Below, in pieces: positions 7,839-17,753 of a stretch of 64,000 nt of DNA. Numbering within the stretch: the stretch's first letter is position 1; every line of letters begins with the position of its first letter. The stretch is from Actinocrispum wychmicini (GTDB lineage Bacteria; Actinomycetota; Actinomycetes; Mycobacteriales; Pseudonocardiaceae). The DNA is taken from contig NZ_SLWS01000007.1 of NCBI RefSeq assembly GCF_004345645.1, positions 248,001 to 312,000 of the forward strand, given 5' to 3'. The translations under genes were made by a program, and so were the position numbers. Under the pieces are notes generated by a model. The model was not told the DNA's origin, ran no database searches, and worked only from the letters and a program-made list of their open reading frames with translations.

Positions 7839-8631
7839 GGCAGTCCGCGAATGTCGGCGCTACGGTCGCACGATCAGGGGCGAGCCGATCGAAGAACAGC
7901 TCTTTGCCGATCCTGGCGAGCGCGGCCGAATACCGCTCGGACTCGACTTCCCACGCGAACGGATCGGCAACGTCGAGGAACACCCCGTGTTCGACTCTTC
8001 TCGCGCCCGGCAGGGCGAGGACCTCGGATGAGGAAAACAGCTCCACATACTTGTCGCTGAAGTAGTTCACCGCGAAAAGACCGGGCAGGAACCGACCGAA
8101 ATCCCGACCGATGGCACGAAGGCTTGGCGTCGTCTGCATCACTTTGGCCCGGTATTCCGAGTCCAGGTGAACCGCGCCCCACAGCGGGACGCACCCGACG
8201 CAAAGTTCTTCGAACACCTTGCCGGCGAAGGTCAACGAGGACACGCCCGCCACCGACGGAGTCAGAATCTGGACCGTGACCTCGTTCGCCATCTGCAGGT
8301 GCCCGCCGACCGGCCGGGTCGGCCGGTCATTGACGGAAACAACCACAACGAACTCCCTGGTGGCACCTCGGAGTTCCACGCGTCCACTGTTGAAACCGAA
8401 GGTTGTCCTCGTTCGCACGGCAACCATTTCCGCCAGAGCACCAGCCCGGTCGAAGTCGACCGCCGCCCTTGCCTTCAGATTCGGTTCCCAAGCAACAATC
8501 TTTTCACTCCACCGCGTGGCAGCACTGAGAAGAACGTCCTGAACTATGGCCACTGTCGCCCGTTCGGCGTCAATACTCGGGTTCAGCGACCGGCTGAACA
8601 CCAAACGCACGAACAGCACCGGTCGATTCAC
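7831..8631 (-). CDS. Probable RHS-toxin immunity protein (Imm52/DUF3396-like)
   Basis: A 266-residue cytosolic-looking protein without signal peptide. The C-terminal third, with FLPGLFAVNYFSDKYVELF followed by an Arg/Glu-rich stretch and ending GKELFFDRLAP, resembles the DUF3396/Imm52 type of immunity protein; this is pattern-based, not a search result. The GTG start shares four bases (GTGA) with the stop of the RHS toxin gene, the classic toxin-immunity arrangement. It would neutralise the endonuclease tip of that protein in the producing cell. The gene also overlaps the downstream peroxidase by 8 bp. Confidence 0.6.
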   Translation of the reverse strand: MNRPVLFVRLVFSRSLNPSIDAERATVAIVQDVLLSAATRWSEKIVAWEPNLKARAAVDFDRAGALAEMVAVRTRTTFGFNSGRVELRGATREFVVVVSVNDRPTRPVGGHLQMANEVTVQILTPSVAGVSSLTFAGKVFEELCVGCVPLWGAVHLDSEYRAKVMQTTPSLRAIGRDFGRFLPGLFAVNYFSDKYVELFSSSEVLALPGARRVEHGVFLDVADPFAWEVESERYSAALARIGKELFFDRLAPDRATVAPTFADCRE

Positions 8632-11600
8632 AGATGATCCAAAGGCGTAATGATGATCCGCTCGGCGTTTATCGCGTCGACAAGCCCTCCGGACTTCGGC
8701 AGCGCTGTACCAGATCCGGGTCGCACGACGATCTCCAACGGGACTCCCCGTCCTTCGTTGGCCTCCGCCTCAAGGTCCCGGATCTGCCCCCGGTACTCAA
8801 GCCTGGCCAAGTCCTTCGACTCCAACAGTGTACCGCGTTCCGCGATCGACCGATCCACGTTGAAATCAGGAACCCGGTCGCGCCCTGTCACCGGACCCTT
8901 GATACTCTGCTGACCGGGTCCCGCATTCCGCGGGATACCTGTCGCCCTCTCGATCGCTTCTTCCTGAGCCCGGCCGGCCTTCGATGTCCTGGCTCCCGCC
9001 CGGCAGGTGCAGTTGGGCCCGTTGCAGTTGTGGACGAGGACCGAAGTGTCACCGGCGACCACGTAGTATGTGTGTCCACTGTCGACGGTCAGGTTGTAGA
9101 CCTGCGTGTGCTGGGTGCGGGCCGCGGTGCCGGTTACCCGGACCAGGCGACCGCCGGAGGTCTTGAGCCATTGGCCGTGGCGCAGGTCGGTCGCGTCGAT
9201 CCAACGGCCACCAGGGGTGTCCGCGCGGCCGTCGGCGTCACTCCAGAAGAGGTGTCCGGCCGTGGCGGTAAGCGTGGACGTCGTGCCGTCGGCGGCCTGG
9301 ACCTGGATGTCGACGAGTTGTTTGTCGCCGCTGCCCACGATCGCGGCGCTGACCGTCTGTGGCACGCCTTTGCCCGACGCCGCGTCCGCCGCCATGACCC
9401 GGTCGCCCGGCTTGACCTGGCTGATGGGCTTGTGGGAGCCGTCGGCCATCAGGACCGGCGTGTCCGCGGTGAAACTGTTGACCGCACAGCTTTCCGAGGA
9501 CTCTTCCGAGGAACCCTCCGGCTTGGCGCCCAGTGGGTCGGTGAGATCCGTTGGCTGGTTGAAGGTGTACTTGTACGGGTTCGCGTCGCCGGAGCCGATG
9601 CCGAGCGGGTCGGTGCCAAGGAAACGCTGTTGGCTGGGCGAGTAGTAGCGGGCTCGGTTGTAGTAGAGGCCGTTGCCGTCGTTCTCGCGTCCGGCGAACC
9701 GGTACGGGTTCCCGTTGTCCGTGCCCGAGAGGGTTGTCGCGCCGAAGGGCTGGTAGGAGTACTCGCCGGTCACGGTGCCCGAGGAGTTGGCCACCCCGAG
9801 CGTGCTGCCCAGGGCATCGGTCAGCAGGGTGTTCCCGCCTGCGCTCGTGGTGCGGGTGAACACCTGGTCGAGCCCGCCGGTGAGCAGGTTGGCCGTGGGT
9901 GTGCTGCCGGACAGCTCCTGCACCGGCTGCAGCCCGTCGTAGAGGTATCCGGTGGTGGTGCCGCCGCCGGACTGGGTGGAACGTCGGCCCAGTCCGTCGT
10001 ACCCGTAGTTGATCGACAGTCCAGGCCGGGCCGTTGCGGTCAGCTGGCTGCGTGCGTTCCAGGTGTAGGTGGTGGTGCCGTCGCCGGTGAGGTTGCCCGT
10101 GTTGTCGTAGGTGTACGTCGCCGAGCCCACGGTGCTCAACTGGTTGGCCGCGTCGTATGTGGCGGGGCCGTAGGCGGCTGGGATGTCGGCGCGGGCGTAG
10201 CTGCCGCCGAGGTGGATGGGGCGGCCGGCGGCGTCGAAGGTGTAGGCCAGGTCGCCCAGGGTGGTGCCGGCATTTCCGGTGTAGCTGATGGCGGTGACTT
10301 GGCTGGCCGCGTCGTAGCCGTAGGTTTGGGTGACCGGGCCTGGGAGTGACTCGGTCTGCAGCCGGCCCACGGTGTCGTAGCCGAGTGTCACGGTGGCGCC
10401 GGCGCGGGTCAGTTGCTTGAGCCGGCCGTCGGCGTTGTAGGTGTAGGTCGTGGTGGGCTGGCCGCCGACCGTCATCGTCTGGCGGCGGTTGTCGGCGTAG
10501 TAGGCGTAGTCCACCTGGCCTTGGGGTGTGACGACGCGGACGAGGTTGTCGAAGTCGTCCGGGGTCAGTGTGGTGGTGCCGCCTGCCGTGTCGGCCACGG
10601 TACGAAGCCGGTTACCCAGGTCGTAGGTGTAGGTGATCTGACTTTCCTGGGTGTTGCCGGAGACGCCGTACCGGACCGTTTGCGGACGGTCGACTTCGTC
10701 GTAGGTGTAGACGGCCTGTTTGCCGCGCGCATCTGTTGCGGTGGCGAGGTTGTTGTTGCTGTCGTAGGTGTACGTGGTGGCGCGGTTCAAGGGATCTGTG
10801 ACCGCTTTGAGCCGGTCCGAGGTGTCGTAGTCGTAGGTTGTGGTGTTCTGCCGCGCGTCCTTGACCGTGTGCAGGTTGCCGTTGGGGTCGTAGGTGAAAC
10901 TGGTCTGGCGGCCGAGCGGGTCGGTCGCCGATCCGAGGTTGCTCCTTGGGTCCCACGTGAAACTGGTCGTGCTGCCGGCCGGGTCCGTCTGGCGGGACAC
11001 GCGCCCGGCAGCGTCCAGGACCTGGCTGCTGATCCGGCCCAGCGGGTCGGTGACCGAGGTCGGTTCGCCCAGTGCGTAGCCGATGAGAGTGGCGTTGCCG
11101 GCGTTGTCGGTGATCTTCGTGACCCGTCCTGCCTCATCGCTGTCCACAGCGGACGCTCGGCTGGCCGGATCGGTCACCTTGACCAACGCGCCGTTGGTCT
11201 TGTAGTCGAACGTCCAGGAATGGTTCACCGGGTCGGTGATCTTGCTGACCTGGTCGTACGGGCCGTCATAGGCGACTTGTGTGACACGGGCGCCGGACGT
11301 GCCGGCCATCGCGACGATGGTCTTGGGATTCCCGAACGCGTCGTAGGCGTAGGTGGTCTGCCGGTTCAGTGCGTCGGTGACCGCGGTGACAAGGTTGCTG
11401 CTCGCGTCCCGCGTGTACGTCAGTGTCTGCGCGTTCGTTGTGCCGAAGGCGTAGGTGTCGGTGAGTATGTAGCCGGCCGGGTTGAAGGTCAGTCGCCGGA
11501 CGTGACCGCGTGGGTCGGTCAGCGAGGTGCTGGTCACCTTGCCCGAGGAATCGGTGGTGTAGCTGATGATGTAGATGCCGCCGTCGGCCAGTGTCTGCTT

Positions 11601-14600
11601 TTGCACCCGGCCTGCGGCGTCGTACTCGTTGGTCAGATACACCGTGCCGCGGGCGTCCTTGATGGTGGACAGACGCCCGCTGCCGTCGTAGCTGTAGGTG
11701 GTGAGGCCGCCGGCCACATCGGTCACTGTGGACAGTCGGCCGTTGCTGTCGTACGTGTAGGACACCGAGCGGCCGGAGTTGTCCTCCGCCTTGGTGACCC
11801 GGTTGCCGGTGTCGTTGGTGAACTTGATCCAGTGTCCGTTGGGCGACGTCACCTGGGTGATCGGGCCCTTGTCGCGCACGATGTTGTCGGAGTCAGGCGC
11901 CGCCGGTGCCCGGATGATGGTCACCGTGTTGCCGAACTTGTCACGGATGGCACGCAGCGGCGCCTCGTCGCCGAACAAGTAGGTGAGGCCGTTGCGCAGC
12001 CGCAGGTCCCAGCCGTCGCCGTTCCAGGCCAGGATCGAACCGTTGAACGCCGTCGGGGTCGGGTCCGCGGCGAAGGCGGCGTTGAGGAAGTCGTTGGGCG
12101 CCACGCTGCCCGGCGTGATGCGCCGGTAGTGCACCTTCCCGCCGTCCGGCAGTACCACGTCCGCCTCGACGAACCGCTGGTTGGAGAACAGCCGGATGTC
12201 GTAGTCGCTGGTGACGCCGATACCGAAGGTGCGGTGCCCGGCGTCGCTCTGTTGGTAGGTACGGGCGACCGAGATCGGCAGCAGGTCGTTGACGGTGAGG
12301 TCGGTGTGCCGGTCGACCAGCAGGCCGCTGCCCAGGTCCACCGGGTCGGCATCGCTGACCTGCCCGCCGGGCCGCGGGCCGGTGGGCGGCGGCGGGTCCT
12401 CACCGGGGGTGATGAGCATGGCGCCGGTGAACTGGTACACCTCGACGCCGTTGTCCGGCACGACTTGGCCGCCGTCAGCGGTGACGGTGCCGTGGCCGTA
12501 CACGTACCAGCCTTTGCCGGTGGGGTCGTAGTGCCAGAAGTCCATCCGCTTGCCGGGCGCGTCATGGGTGTAGTTCGGGTAAACGATGCGAGCGCCGGTC
12601 GGGAAGACGTAGGAGCTGCCCGGTTGCACGGTGAAGTAGACGGGGACTTGCGAGCGCGGCAGTGGGAACGGCGCCCGGTCGACCGGGATCGCGGTGATGC
12701 CCAACGCGGTGATCACGTTGCCGTGCACGTCGCGCACGACGGCACCGGCGGGCAGTTGCACCTGAAGCCCCGGGATGACGGGCGTGCTGACGATGGTCTG
12801 GGCGGTCGTCGGTGACGGGAAGTGCACGATGTGCGCGGTGTCCAACGCGGTGAGCCAGACCGGGTACGGCAGCGCCACCGTCTGTCCGGCGGTGAGGTCG
12901 ACGCCGATGTCGTGCAGACCGAAGGTGGACTGTGTGGTGTTCGCGCTCGCGCCGTCCACGCGCAGCACCCGGTGTCCGGCCTTCAAGTCGGTCAGCAGGA
13001 ACTGCCCGGTCTCGTCAGTCTTCGCCGTGGTGTTCTCGATGGTGACCGTGATGTTCGCCAGGGGCTTGCCGTCCACGGTCAGGATCCGCCCGGCCAGTGC
13101 GGTGACGCCCGGTGGTGCCCGTACGGTGGCTGCCTTCGCGTTGGGCGACGCGGGAAGGTGCGCGTCCCAGTCGGCGCCGGCGAGGTTGCGCGGGTCAGGC
13201 ATCCAGGTCTGGGCGACCGCACCCATCGGGGTGAGCGACGACGCAGGGGCCTTGTGCTGCTGCGCGTTGGCCATCGGCGCGAAGACGGTCGCTGCGACGT
13301 AACGTCTGGCATTACCGGATCCGGCTGGAGCGGGCCGGGTTTCCCGAGCCGTCATCCGGTCGGCCGCATGGGTGGATGGGTGGCCATCAGGCGTCGCCGC
13401 AGCGGTACTGCGGGTGCCGAGTCTGAAGGTAGCGGCGCCGGTGAACGAGTACGGCGACACGTCGATCTCGTAGGTGCCCGTGGCGGGCAACGTCGGAATG
13501 GTCACACTTGGCGCGCCCGGGTTGTCGACCAGCACCGTGCCGCCCGGCGCGATTACCCGAACCTCCGGGTAGAACGGCAACGTGACGTTGCTCAGGGTGA
13601 GCGCGAGACTCTGGCCTTGGGTGCCCGCATACGTCATCCACGCGCTCTGCCCGGCCCGGCCGAAGGTGATGTTCTTCGCGGAGGCCAGCGTGATGGTGCC
13701 GGCGTTCTGCTGATCGGAAAGGGTAACCGCCACTCCCCCGGTGCTGAAGGTGGTGGAGCCGAGCACCAGCCGGTAGGTGCCGGCGGTGGGAACCCTGGTG
13801 TCCAGGGAGAATCCGTTGCCGGTCAACTGGTCCGCGATCTCCAGGCCGGTGGCGTCGATGACCCGGATACGCAACACCGCGTCCGCGGCGAAAGTCCAGT
13901 TGGTGAAACCGAAGGACAGACGCTCGCCCGCGGTTGCCGTGAAGCTGGTCTCCGCAAGCCACCCCGTCTGGCTGACTGTCAGGGTCTTGGCGGCACCGCC
14001 CACAGTGGACGCGCCGGCGTCGGTACGGTTGAGCAGGGTCAGTTGGCTCGACCCGGTTTCCGCAAAGGGGTGGATCACGAAGCTGTAAGTGCCTGCCGCC
14101 GGGACCGGCCCGAGGTCGAGTTCGGTGGTGGTGAGGAAGGTGTCCTGCAGGACCGTGCCGTCCGGTTTCACCACCGCCACGCCCAGTGTGTGGGTGAAGG
14201 CGTACGAGCCGAACGACAGGCTCAACCGCTGGTTCGCCGTGGCGGTGAAGGTGTACCTGGTGGTCTGGCCCACCCTGGTGGCCGAGAGGTTCTTGGCCGC
14301 GCCGATCGTGAAGCCGCCACCGTTGACCTGGCTGGACAGCGTGACCAGGACCGACCCGGTGCTCGTGCCGTCGCTGGGCCGCAGGATCAGCGTGTAGGTG
14401 CCCGCTGTCGCAGGCGTCACCGAGAACGTGCTGAGCGAGCCAATCGTGTAGCCGGCGATCACCGTTCCGGTGGAATCGATCACCTGCGCGGACAGTGTCG
14501 TGGGCAACGTGTAGTTCGTGAACGCGAACGTCACCCACTGGTTGGCAGCCGTGGTGGTGACTGCCAGCCGCGCCGTCTGGCCGGCGGCCGGGATCGACGC

Positions 14601-16508
14601 GGTCACCGCCGCACCGTCGACCGTGACGGGCACAGCGCTGCCTTGCAGGCTGAGCACCATCGTCAGCGACCCGGTGCTGGAGTACGGACTGAGGGTCATC
14701 TGATAGGTGCCGTCGGCCGGCAGCGGGGGCAGATCGAAATGCGGGCTGTCCACATTGGATGCTCTGAGTACCGATCCGTCCGGCGAGTACACGACGACGA
14801 ACGGGTCGAAGGCGAAGGCGTAGGCGGTGAAGTCGGCGCCGAGCACCTGGCCTTTGCCGCCCGTGAAGGTCAGCCGCACGTCCTGGCCTGGCCGGTTGAT
14901 CGCCACTGTCTTCGCCGTGCCCAGCGTCAGCGCACCGCCGGCAAGCTCCGGCGACGCCGTGACAGTGATCGACCCCGTGCCGGCGGTCATGGCGCCGATG
15001 ATCAGCGTGTACGTGCCGGTCTCGGCCGGCGTGAAGTCAAGGTCCTGCCCGTCCAGGCTGAACACGTCGGCCTCAAAGGAGTCCTGCCAGAACACCGCCG
15101 CGCCATGGGGCTCGGTCAGCCGCACCGCCGCCCGCGTGCCGGCCGGGAACGTCGAGCCGCTGACGCCGATCCCGATCCGCTGTCCCGCGGTCGCCGCGAA
15201 CGTCAACTCGGCCTGCTGCTGCACCCGGCCCAGGTTCACCGTGGTGCCGGCGCCGGTGAGGTTCAGCGTGCCAGGGACCCGGCTGGACAGCGTCGCGGTC
15301 ACCGATCCGGTGGCGCTGCCGACCGGATCGACGACCACCTCGTAGATGCCGCTGGCAGGCAGCGGGGGCAACGGGATCGCGCCGAACATCGTCGTGGTGA
15401 ACTGCCATCCTTGGTCGAACTGGGTACGTCCGAAAGAGCCGCCGTACGGCGAGTACGGCACCGCCACGAAGTCGGCCAGCGTGACACCGCTGAAACCCAC
15501 GCTCAGCCGCTGCCCCTGACTGCCGGCGAACCGCAGGATGGCCTTCTGACCGGCCGTGGGGACGGATACGGTGGTGGCCGCGCCGTCGACCGTCATATCC
15601 GCCGTCGTGGCGATCGTCGCGGACGCGTACTTGTCTGGCACCGGCGTGAACTTCACGCCACTGCTCGCCACGCCCACGGCGGTCGCAACGCTGACCGGAC
15701 CGGCCCCGGCGGAGTCCGGCACCGTCACCGTCAAGGCGGTCGGCGTGGCCGCCTTGACCCTGGCCCTCGTGTGTCCGAACGCGACATTGTTGTTGCCCGG
15801 CGTCGGGTCGAATCCAGTACCGGTAACGGTCACGTCCGTCCCCGCTGCGGCGACGACCGGCGACACGCCGGTCACCGTCGGCGCAACGGCCGCAGGGTCG
15901 ACTGTGAATGCCTGTTGGCTGGTCGTGGTGCCACCGCTCGTTGCTACCGTGACCGTGCCCGAACTCGCCCCGCTGGGAACAGTCACCACCAGCCGCACCG
16001 CTGACGCACTGACGACCGTGGCCGCGGTGCCGTTGAACTTCACGGTGTTGCCGGACGGCGTGGTGGCGAACGCCGTGCCACTGATGGCGACACTCGCACC
16101 GGCCGACGCGCGGCTGGGCACCATACTCACGATCGACAAAACCGTGGAGTCATAATGGTCGATCGAGGTGAGGTTGCCGGCCGGGTCGTAGTTGTACCGC
16201 CCCGTGGCCCCGCCACCGCTGGTCTGCGACACGCCTCGTAACTGCCCTGCCGCGTCGTACGCGTAGTCGACAGGGTTGGCCGCCAGCGCGAGCGGATTAC
16301 CCTGCTTGGCGGAGGCGAATACGCCCGGCAGCTCTGCCTTGCCGACGCCGCCCAGCACGGGATCCCGGGTGAGGTCTGCGAAGTTCGCCGGAAGCGCGGT
16401 ACTCGCCGAGGACGATCCGGCGACCCCACTGACGCCGGAGGCGATCAGGACACAGGTGACGAAAAGCGCGACCGGCCTGGTCAGCTGACGCGACAACGCA
16501 GACAACAC
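8628..16508 (-). CDS. Giant secreted RHS-repeat polymorphic toxin with Hint domain and REase-fold tip
   Basis: A 2626-residue protein with a signal peptide (SRQLTRPVALFVTCVLIASG). In order: a short YD-repeat scrap (about 85-123), two IPT/TIG Ig-like domains (125-290), about seven prepeptidase-C-like beta modules (295-1080), a carboxypeptidase-regulatory-like domain (about 1170-1230), RHS/YD repeats (about 1400-2280), and the RHS core ending YYSPSQQRFLGTDPLG. A Hint (intein-like) domain spans 2341-2494, starting at Cys and ending VLVHN before Cys2495. The last 132 residues carry D2548, E2563-S-K2565 and Q2575 (PDFNVD, LLESKDLARLEYRGQIRD), the pattern of restriction-endonuclease-fold DNase toxins. 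The GTG start follows GGGAGG. Hint autoprocessing probably frees the tip from the RHS cocoon. Confidence 0.9.
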   Translation of the reverse strand: MLSALSRQLTRPVALFVTCVLIASGVSGVAGSSSASTALPANFADLTRDPVLGGVGKAELPGVFASAKQGNPLALAANPVDYAYDAAGQLRGVSQTSGGGATGRYNYDPAGNLTSIDHYDSTVLSIVSMVPSRASAGASVAISGTAFATTPSGNTVKFNGTAATVVSASAVRLVVTVPSGASSGTVTVATSGGTTTSQQAFTVDPAAVAPTVTGVSPVVAAAGTDVTVTGTGFDPTPGNNNVAFGHTRARVKAATPTALTVTVPDSAGAGPVSVATAVGVASSGVKFTPVPDKYASATIATTADMTVDGAATTVSVPTAGQKAILRFAGSQGQRLSVGFSGVTLADFVAVPYSPYGGSFGRTQFDQGWQFTTTMFGAIPLPPLPASGIYEVVVDPVGSATGSVTATLSSRVPGTLNLTGAGTTVNLGRVQQQAELTFAATAGQRIGIGVSGSTFPAGTRAAVRLTEPHGAAVFWQDSFEADVFSLDGQDLDFTPAETGTYTLIIGAMTAGTGSITVTASPELAGGALTLGTAKTVAINRPGQDVRLTFTGGKGQVLGADFTAYAFAFDPFVVVYSPDGSVLRASNVDSPHFDLPPLPADGTYQMTLSPYSSTGSLTMVLSLQGSAVPVTVDGAAVTASIPAAGQTARLAVTTTAANQWVTFAFTNYTLPTTLSAQVIDSTGTVIAGYTIGSLSTFSVTPATAGTYTLILRPSDGTSTGSVLVTLSSQVNGGGFTIGAAKNLSATRVGQTTRYTFTATANQRLSLSFGSYAFTHTLGVAVVKPDGTVLQDTFLTTTELDLGPVPAAGTYSFVIHPFAETGSSQLTLLNRTDAGASTVGGAAKTLTVSQTGWLAETSFTATAGERLSFGFTNWTFAADAVLRIRVIDATGLEIADQLTGNGFSLDTRVPTAGTYRLVLGSTTFSTGGVAVTLSDQQNAGTITLASAKNITFGRAGQSAWMTYAGTQGQSLALTLSNVTLPFYPEVRVIAPGGTVLVDNPGAPSVTIPTLPATGTYEIDVSPYSFTGAATFRLGTRSTAAATPDGHPSTHAADRMTARETRPAPAGSGNARRYVAATVFAPMANAQQHKAPASSLTPMGAVAQTWMPDPRNLAGADWDAHLPASPNAKAATVRAPPGVTALAGRILTVDGKPLANITVTIENTTAKTDETGQFLLTDLKAGHRVLRVDGASANTTQSTFGLHDIGVDLTAGQTVALPYPVWLTALDTAHIVHFPSPTTAQTIVSTPVIPGLQVQLPAGAVVRDVHGNVITALGITAIPVDRAPFPLPRSQVPVYFTVQPGSSYVFPTGARIVYPNYTHDAPGKRMDFWHYDPTGKGWYVYGHGTVTADGGQVVPDNGVEVYQFTGAMLITPGEDPPPPTGPRPGGQVSDADPVDLGSGLLVDRHTDLTVNDLLPISVARTYQQSDAGHRTFGIGVTSDYDIRLFSNQRFVEADVVLPDGGKVHYRRITPGSVAPNDFLNAAFAADPTPTAFNGSILAWNGDGWDLRLRNGLTYLFGDEAPLRAIRDKFGNTVTIIRAPAAPDSDNIVRDKGPITQVTSPNGHWIKFTNDTGNRVTKAEDNSGRSVSYTYDSNGRLSTVTDVAGGLTTYSYDGSGRLSTIKDARGTVYLTNEYDAAGRVQKQTLADGGIYIISYTTDSSGKVTSTSLTDPRGHVRRLTFNPAGYILTDTYAFGTTNAQTLTYTRDASSNLVTAVTDALNRQTTYAYDAFGNPKTIVAMAGTSGARVTQVAYDGPYDQVSKITDPVNHSWTFDYKTNGALVKVTDPASRASAVDSDEAGRVTKITDNAGNATLIGYALGEPTSVTDPLGRISSQVLDAAGRVSRQTDPAGSTTSFTWDPRSNLGSATDPLGRQTSFTYDPNGNLHTVKDARQNTTTYDYDTSDRLKAVTDPLNRATTYTYDSNNNLATATDARGKQAVYTYDEVDRPQTVRYGVSGNTQESQITYTYDLGNRLRTVADTAGGTTTLTPDDFDNLVRVVTPQGQVDYAYYADNRRQTMTVGGQPTTTYTYNADGRLKQLTRAGATVTLGYDTVGRLQTESLPGPVTQTYGYDAASQVTAISYTGNAGTTLGDLAYTFDAAGRPIHLGGSYARADIPAAYGPATYDAANQLSTVGSATYTYDNTGNLTGDGTTTYTWNARSQLTATARPGLSINYGYDGLGRRSTQSGGGTTTGYLYDGLQPVQELSGSTPTANLLTGGLDQVFTRTTSAGGNTLLTDALGSTLGVANSSGTVTGEYSYQPFGATTLSGTDNGNPYRFAGRENDGNGLYYNRARYYSPSQQRFLGTDPLGIGSGDANPYKYTFNQPTDLTDPLGAKPEGSSEESSESCAVNSFTADTPVLMADGSHKPISQVKPGDRVMAADAASGKGVPQTVSAAIVGSGDKQLVDIQVQAADGTTSTLTATAGHLFWSDADGRADTPGGRWIDATDLRHGQWLKTSGGRLVRVTGTAARTQHTQVYNLTVDSGHTYYVVAGDTSVLVHNCNGPNCTCRAGARTSKAGRAQEEAIERATGIPRNAGPGQQSIKGPVTGRDRVPDFNVDRSIAERGTLLESKDLARLEYRGQIRDLEAEANEGRGVPLEIVVRPGSGTALPKSGGLVDAINAERIIITPLDHL

Positions 16509-16709
16509 GTGTCCTCCCGGTAAGCCGCATATAGCCCAGCAGGTGGGTTACCACAGTTTGGATAAAACTTGTCGGACGAGCAGTACGTTAGGGAAGACCT
16601 TTTCCCTGACGCGCAAAGGCGCAAATGTGCGGCATGTACCACTCCGGCAACGCAAGCAGGGGTAGCATCTGCGTGTTACGCCACTCTTATGGCAACGAGG
16701 GGGGACCTC

Positions 16710-17669
16710 GTGACATCGCAGTTGGTGTTCGACAGAGAAGATCTACAGCGAGTACGCCTCGCCGAACGACCCGATCCCGTGTGGGAACTGATCCTGGCCC
16801 TGCGAAGAGCACAGGCCCGTGCCGTGCTTGCACCCTTCAGAGGATGGCGACGATCACTCGACAGCGGTACGCAACGACTGGACGAGTATCCATTACTACA
16901 ATGCCTGGTCGCGGTACAGGGCGAGTTCCCCGACTTCCTGCCCCCGCCCGACAAAGGCAGCGTCTGCGAAGCAGCTGTGCGCACTCCCGCCACCATCGAC
17001 CTCGCCGCGGTGTTCGCACATCGAACCCCACCGCAATGGATGCGATCCTTGGCCACCAGCGACCGAAAGCAACTGGGCGACGTCCTCAGCGCCATCCGCG
17101 ACACCTACCAGCTACTGGTGGCACCACATTGGACAGAAGTGCTCGGCGTAGTCACGTCCGACCGGCTCGTCCGAGCACGTTCCCTGGCCGCCCACGGGGT
17201 GGGCACCATGCTCAGCCAACTACCAGGAGTCCTCGGCTGGGACGGGACAACACTGTCCACTCGACACCCCGAAAGCCGAACAGTGCACCTCGCCGGGCGT
17301 GGCCTGACCCTCGTGCCGTCCTACTTCTGCAGGGGCAACCCCATCACCTGGATCGACCCCCAACTTCGACCCGTGCTGGTCTACCAAGCGCACGGTCACA
17401 AGACGCCACACGCCAACCTCATGATCACGCAAAGCCTGATCTCACTACTCGGCCGAACCCGTGCCGAATGTCTACGCATGCTCCTCACACCCCGAACCAC
17501 CAGCGATCTCGCCCAACAGCTCGGCACCTCAATCGGAACCGCGAGCAAACAAACGACCGTCCTCCGCGACGCCGGACTGATCACCAGCAACCGAAACGGC
17601 CCCGCCGTCATACACACCATCACGTCACTTGGACTAGCCCTCCTGACCGGGACCACACCAAACCAATGA
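16710..17669 (+). CDS. ArsR-like winged-helix transcriptional regulator
   Basis: A 319-residue protein. The C-terminal 75 residues are an ArsR-type winged helix (LLGRTRAECLRMLLTPRTTS, DLAQQLGTSIGTASKQTTVL, GLITSNRNGPAVIHTIT). The N-terminal 220 residues match the long extension common in actinobacterial ArsR-like regulators (FPDFLPPPDKG; SRTVHLAGRGLTLVPSYFC). I used the GTG at 16710, behind GAGGGGGG; an ATG at 16689 lacks a site. It precedes the methyltransferase-prenyltransferase-P450 genes on the same strand and may have regulated them. No metal-binding Cys pair of the classic ArsR sort is visible. Confidence 0.8.
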   Translation: MTSQLVFDREDLQRVRLAERPDPVWELILALRRAQARAVLAPFRGWRRSLDSGTQRLDEYPLLQCLVAVQGEFPDFLPPPDKGSVCEAAVRTPATIDLAAVFAHRTPPQWMRSLATSDRKQLGDVLSAIRDTYQLLVAPHWTEVLGVVTSDRLVRARSLAAHGVGTMLSQLPGVLGWDGTTLSTRHPESRTVHLAGRGLTLVPSYFCRGNPITWIDPQLRPVLVYQAHGHKTPHANLMITQSLISLLGRTRAECLRMLLTPRTTSDLAQQLGTSIGTASKQTTVLRDAGLITSNRNGPAVIHTITSLGLALLTGTTPNQ

Positions 17670-17753
17670 TTGTCCACAGTAGAATGATCAACAGGTCGAG
17701 CACGAGCCGTCTGGCCATACAGAGGACCGGATATCGATGCGGGGCTGAGAGAC

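Noticed and set aside
12822..16004. Very long open frames on the plus strand opposite the RHS genes (for example 1060 codons here and 1391 codons at 38428-42603)
   Set aside because: They are antisense to genes with clear domain motifs, have Arg/Gly/Val-rich composition typical of complementary frames in high-GC DNA, and show no family motif.
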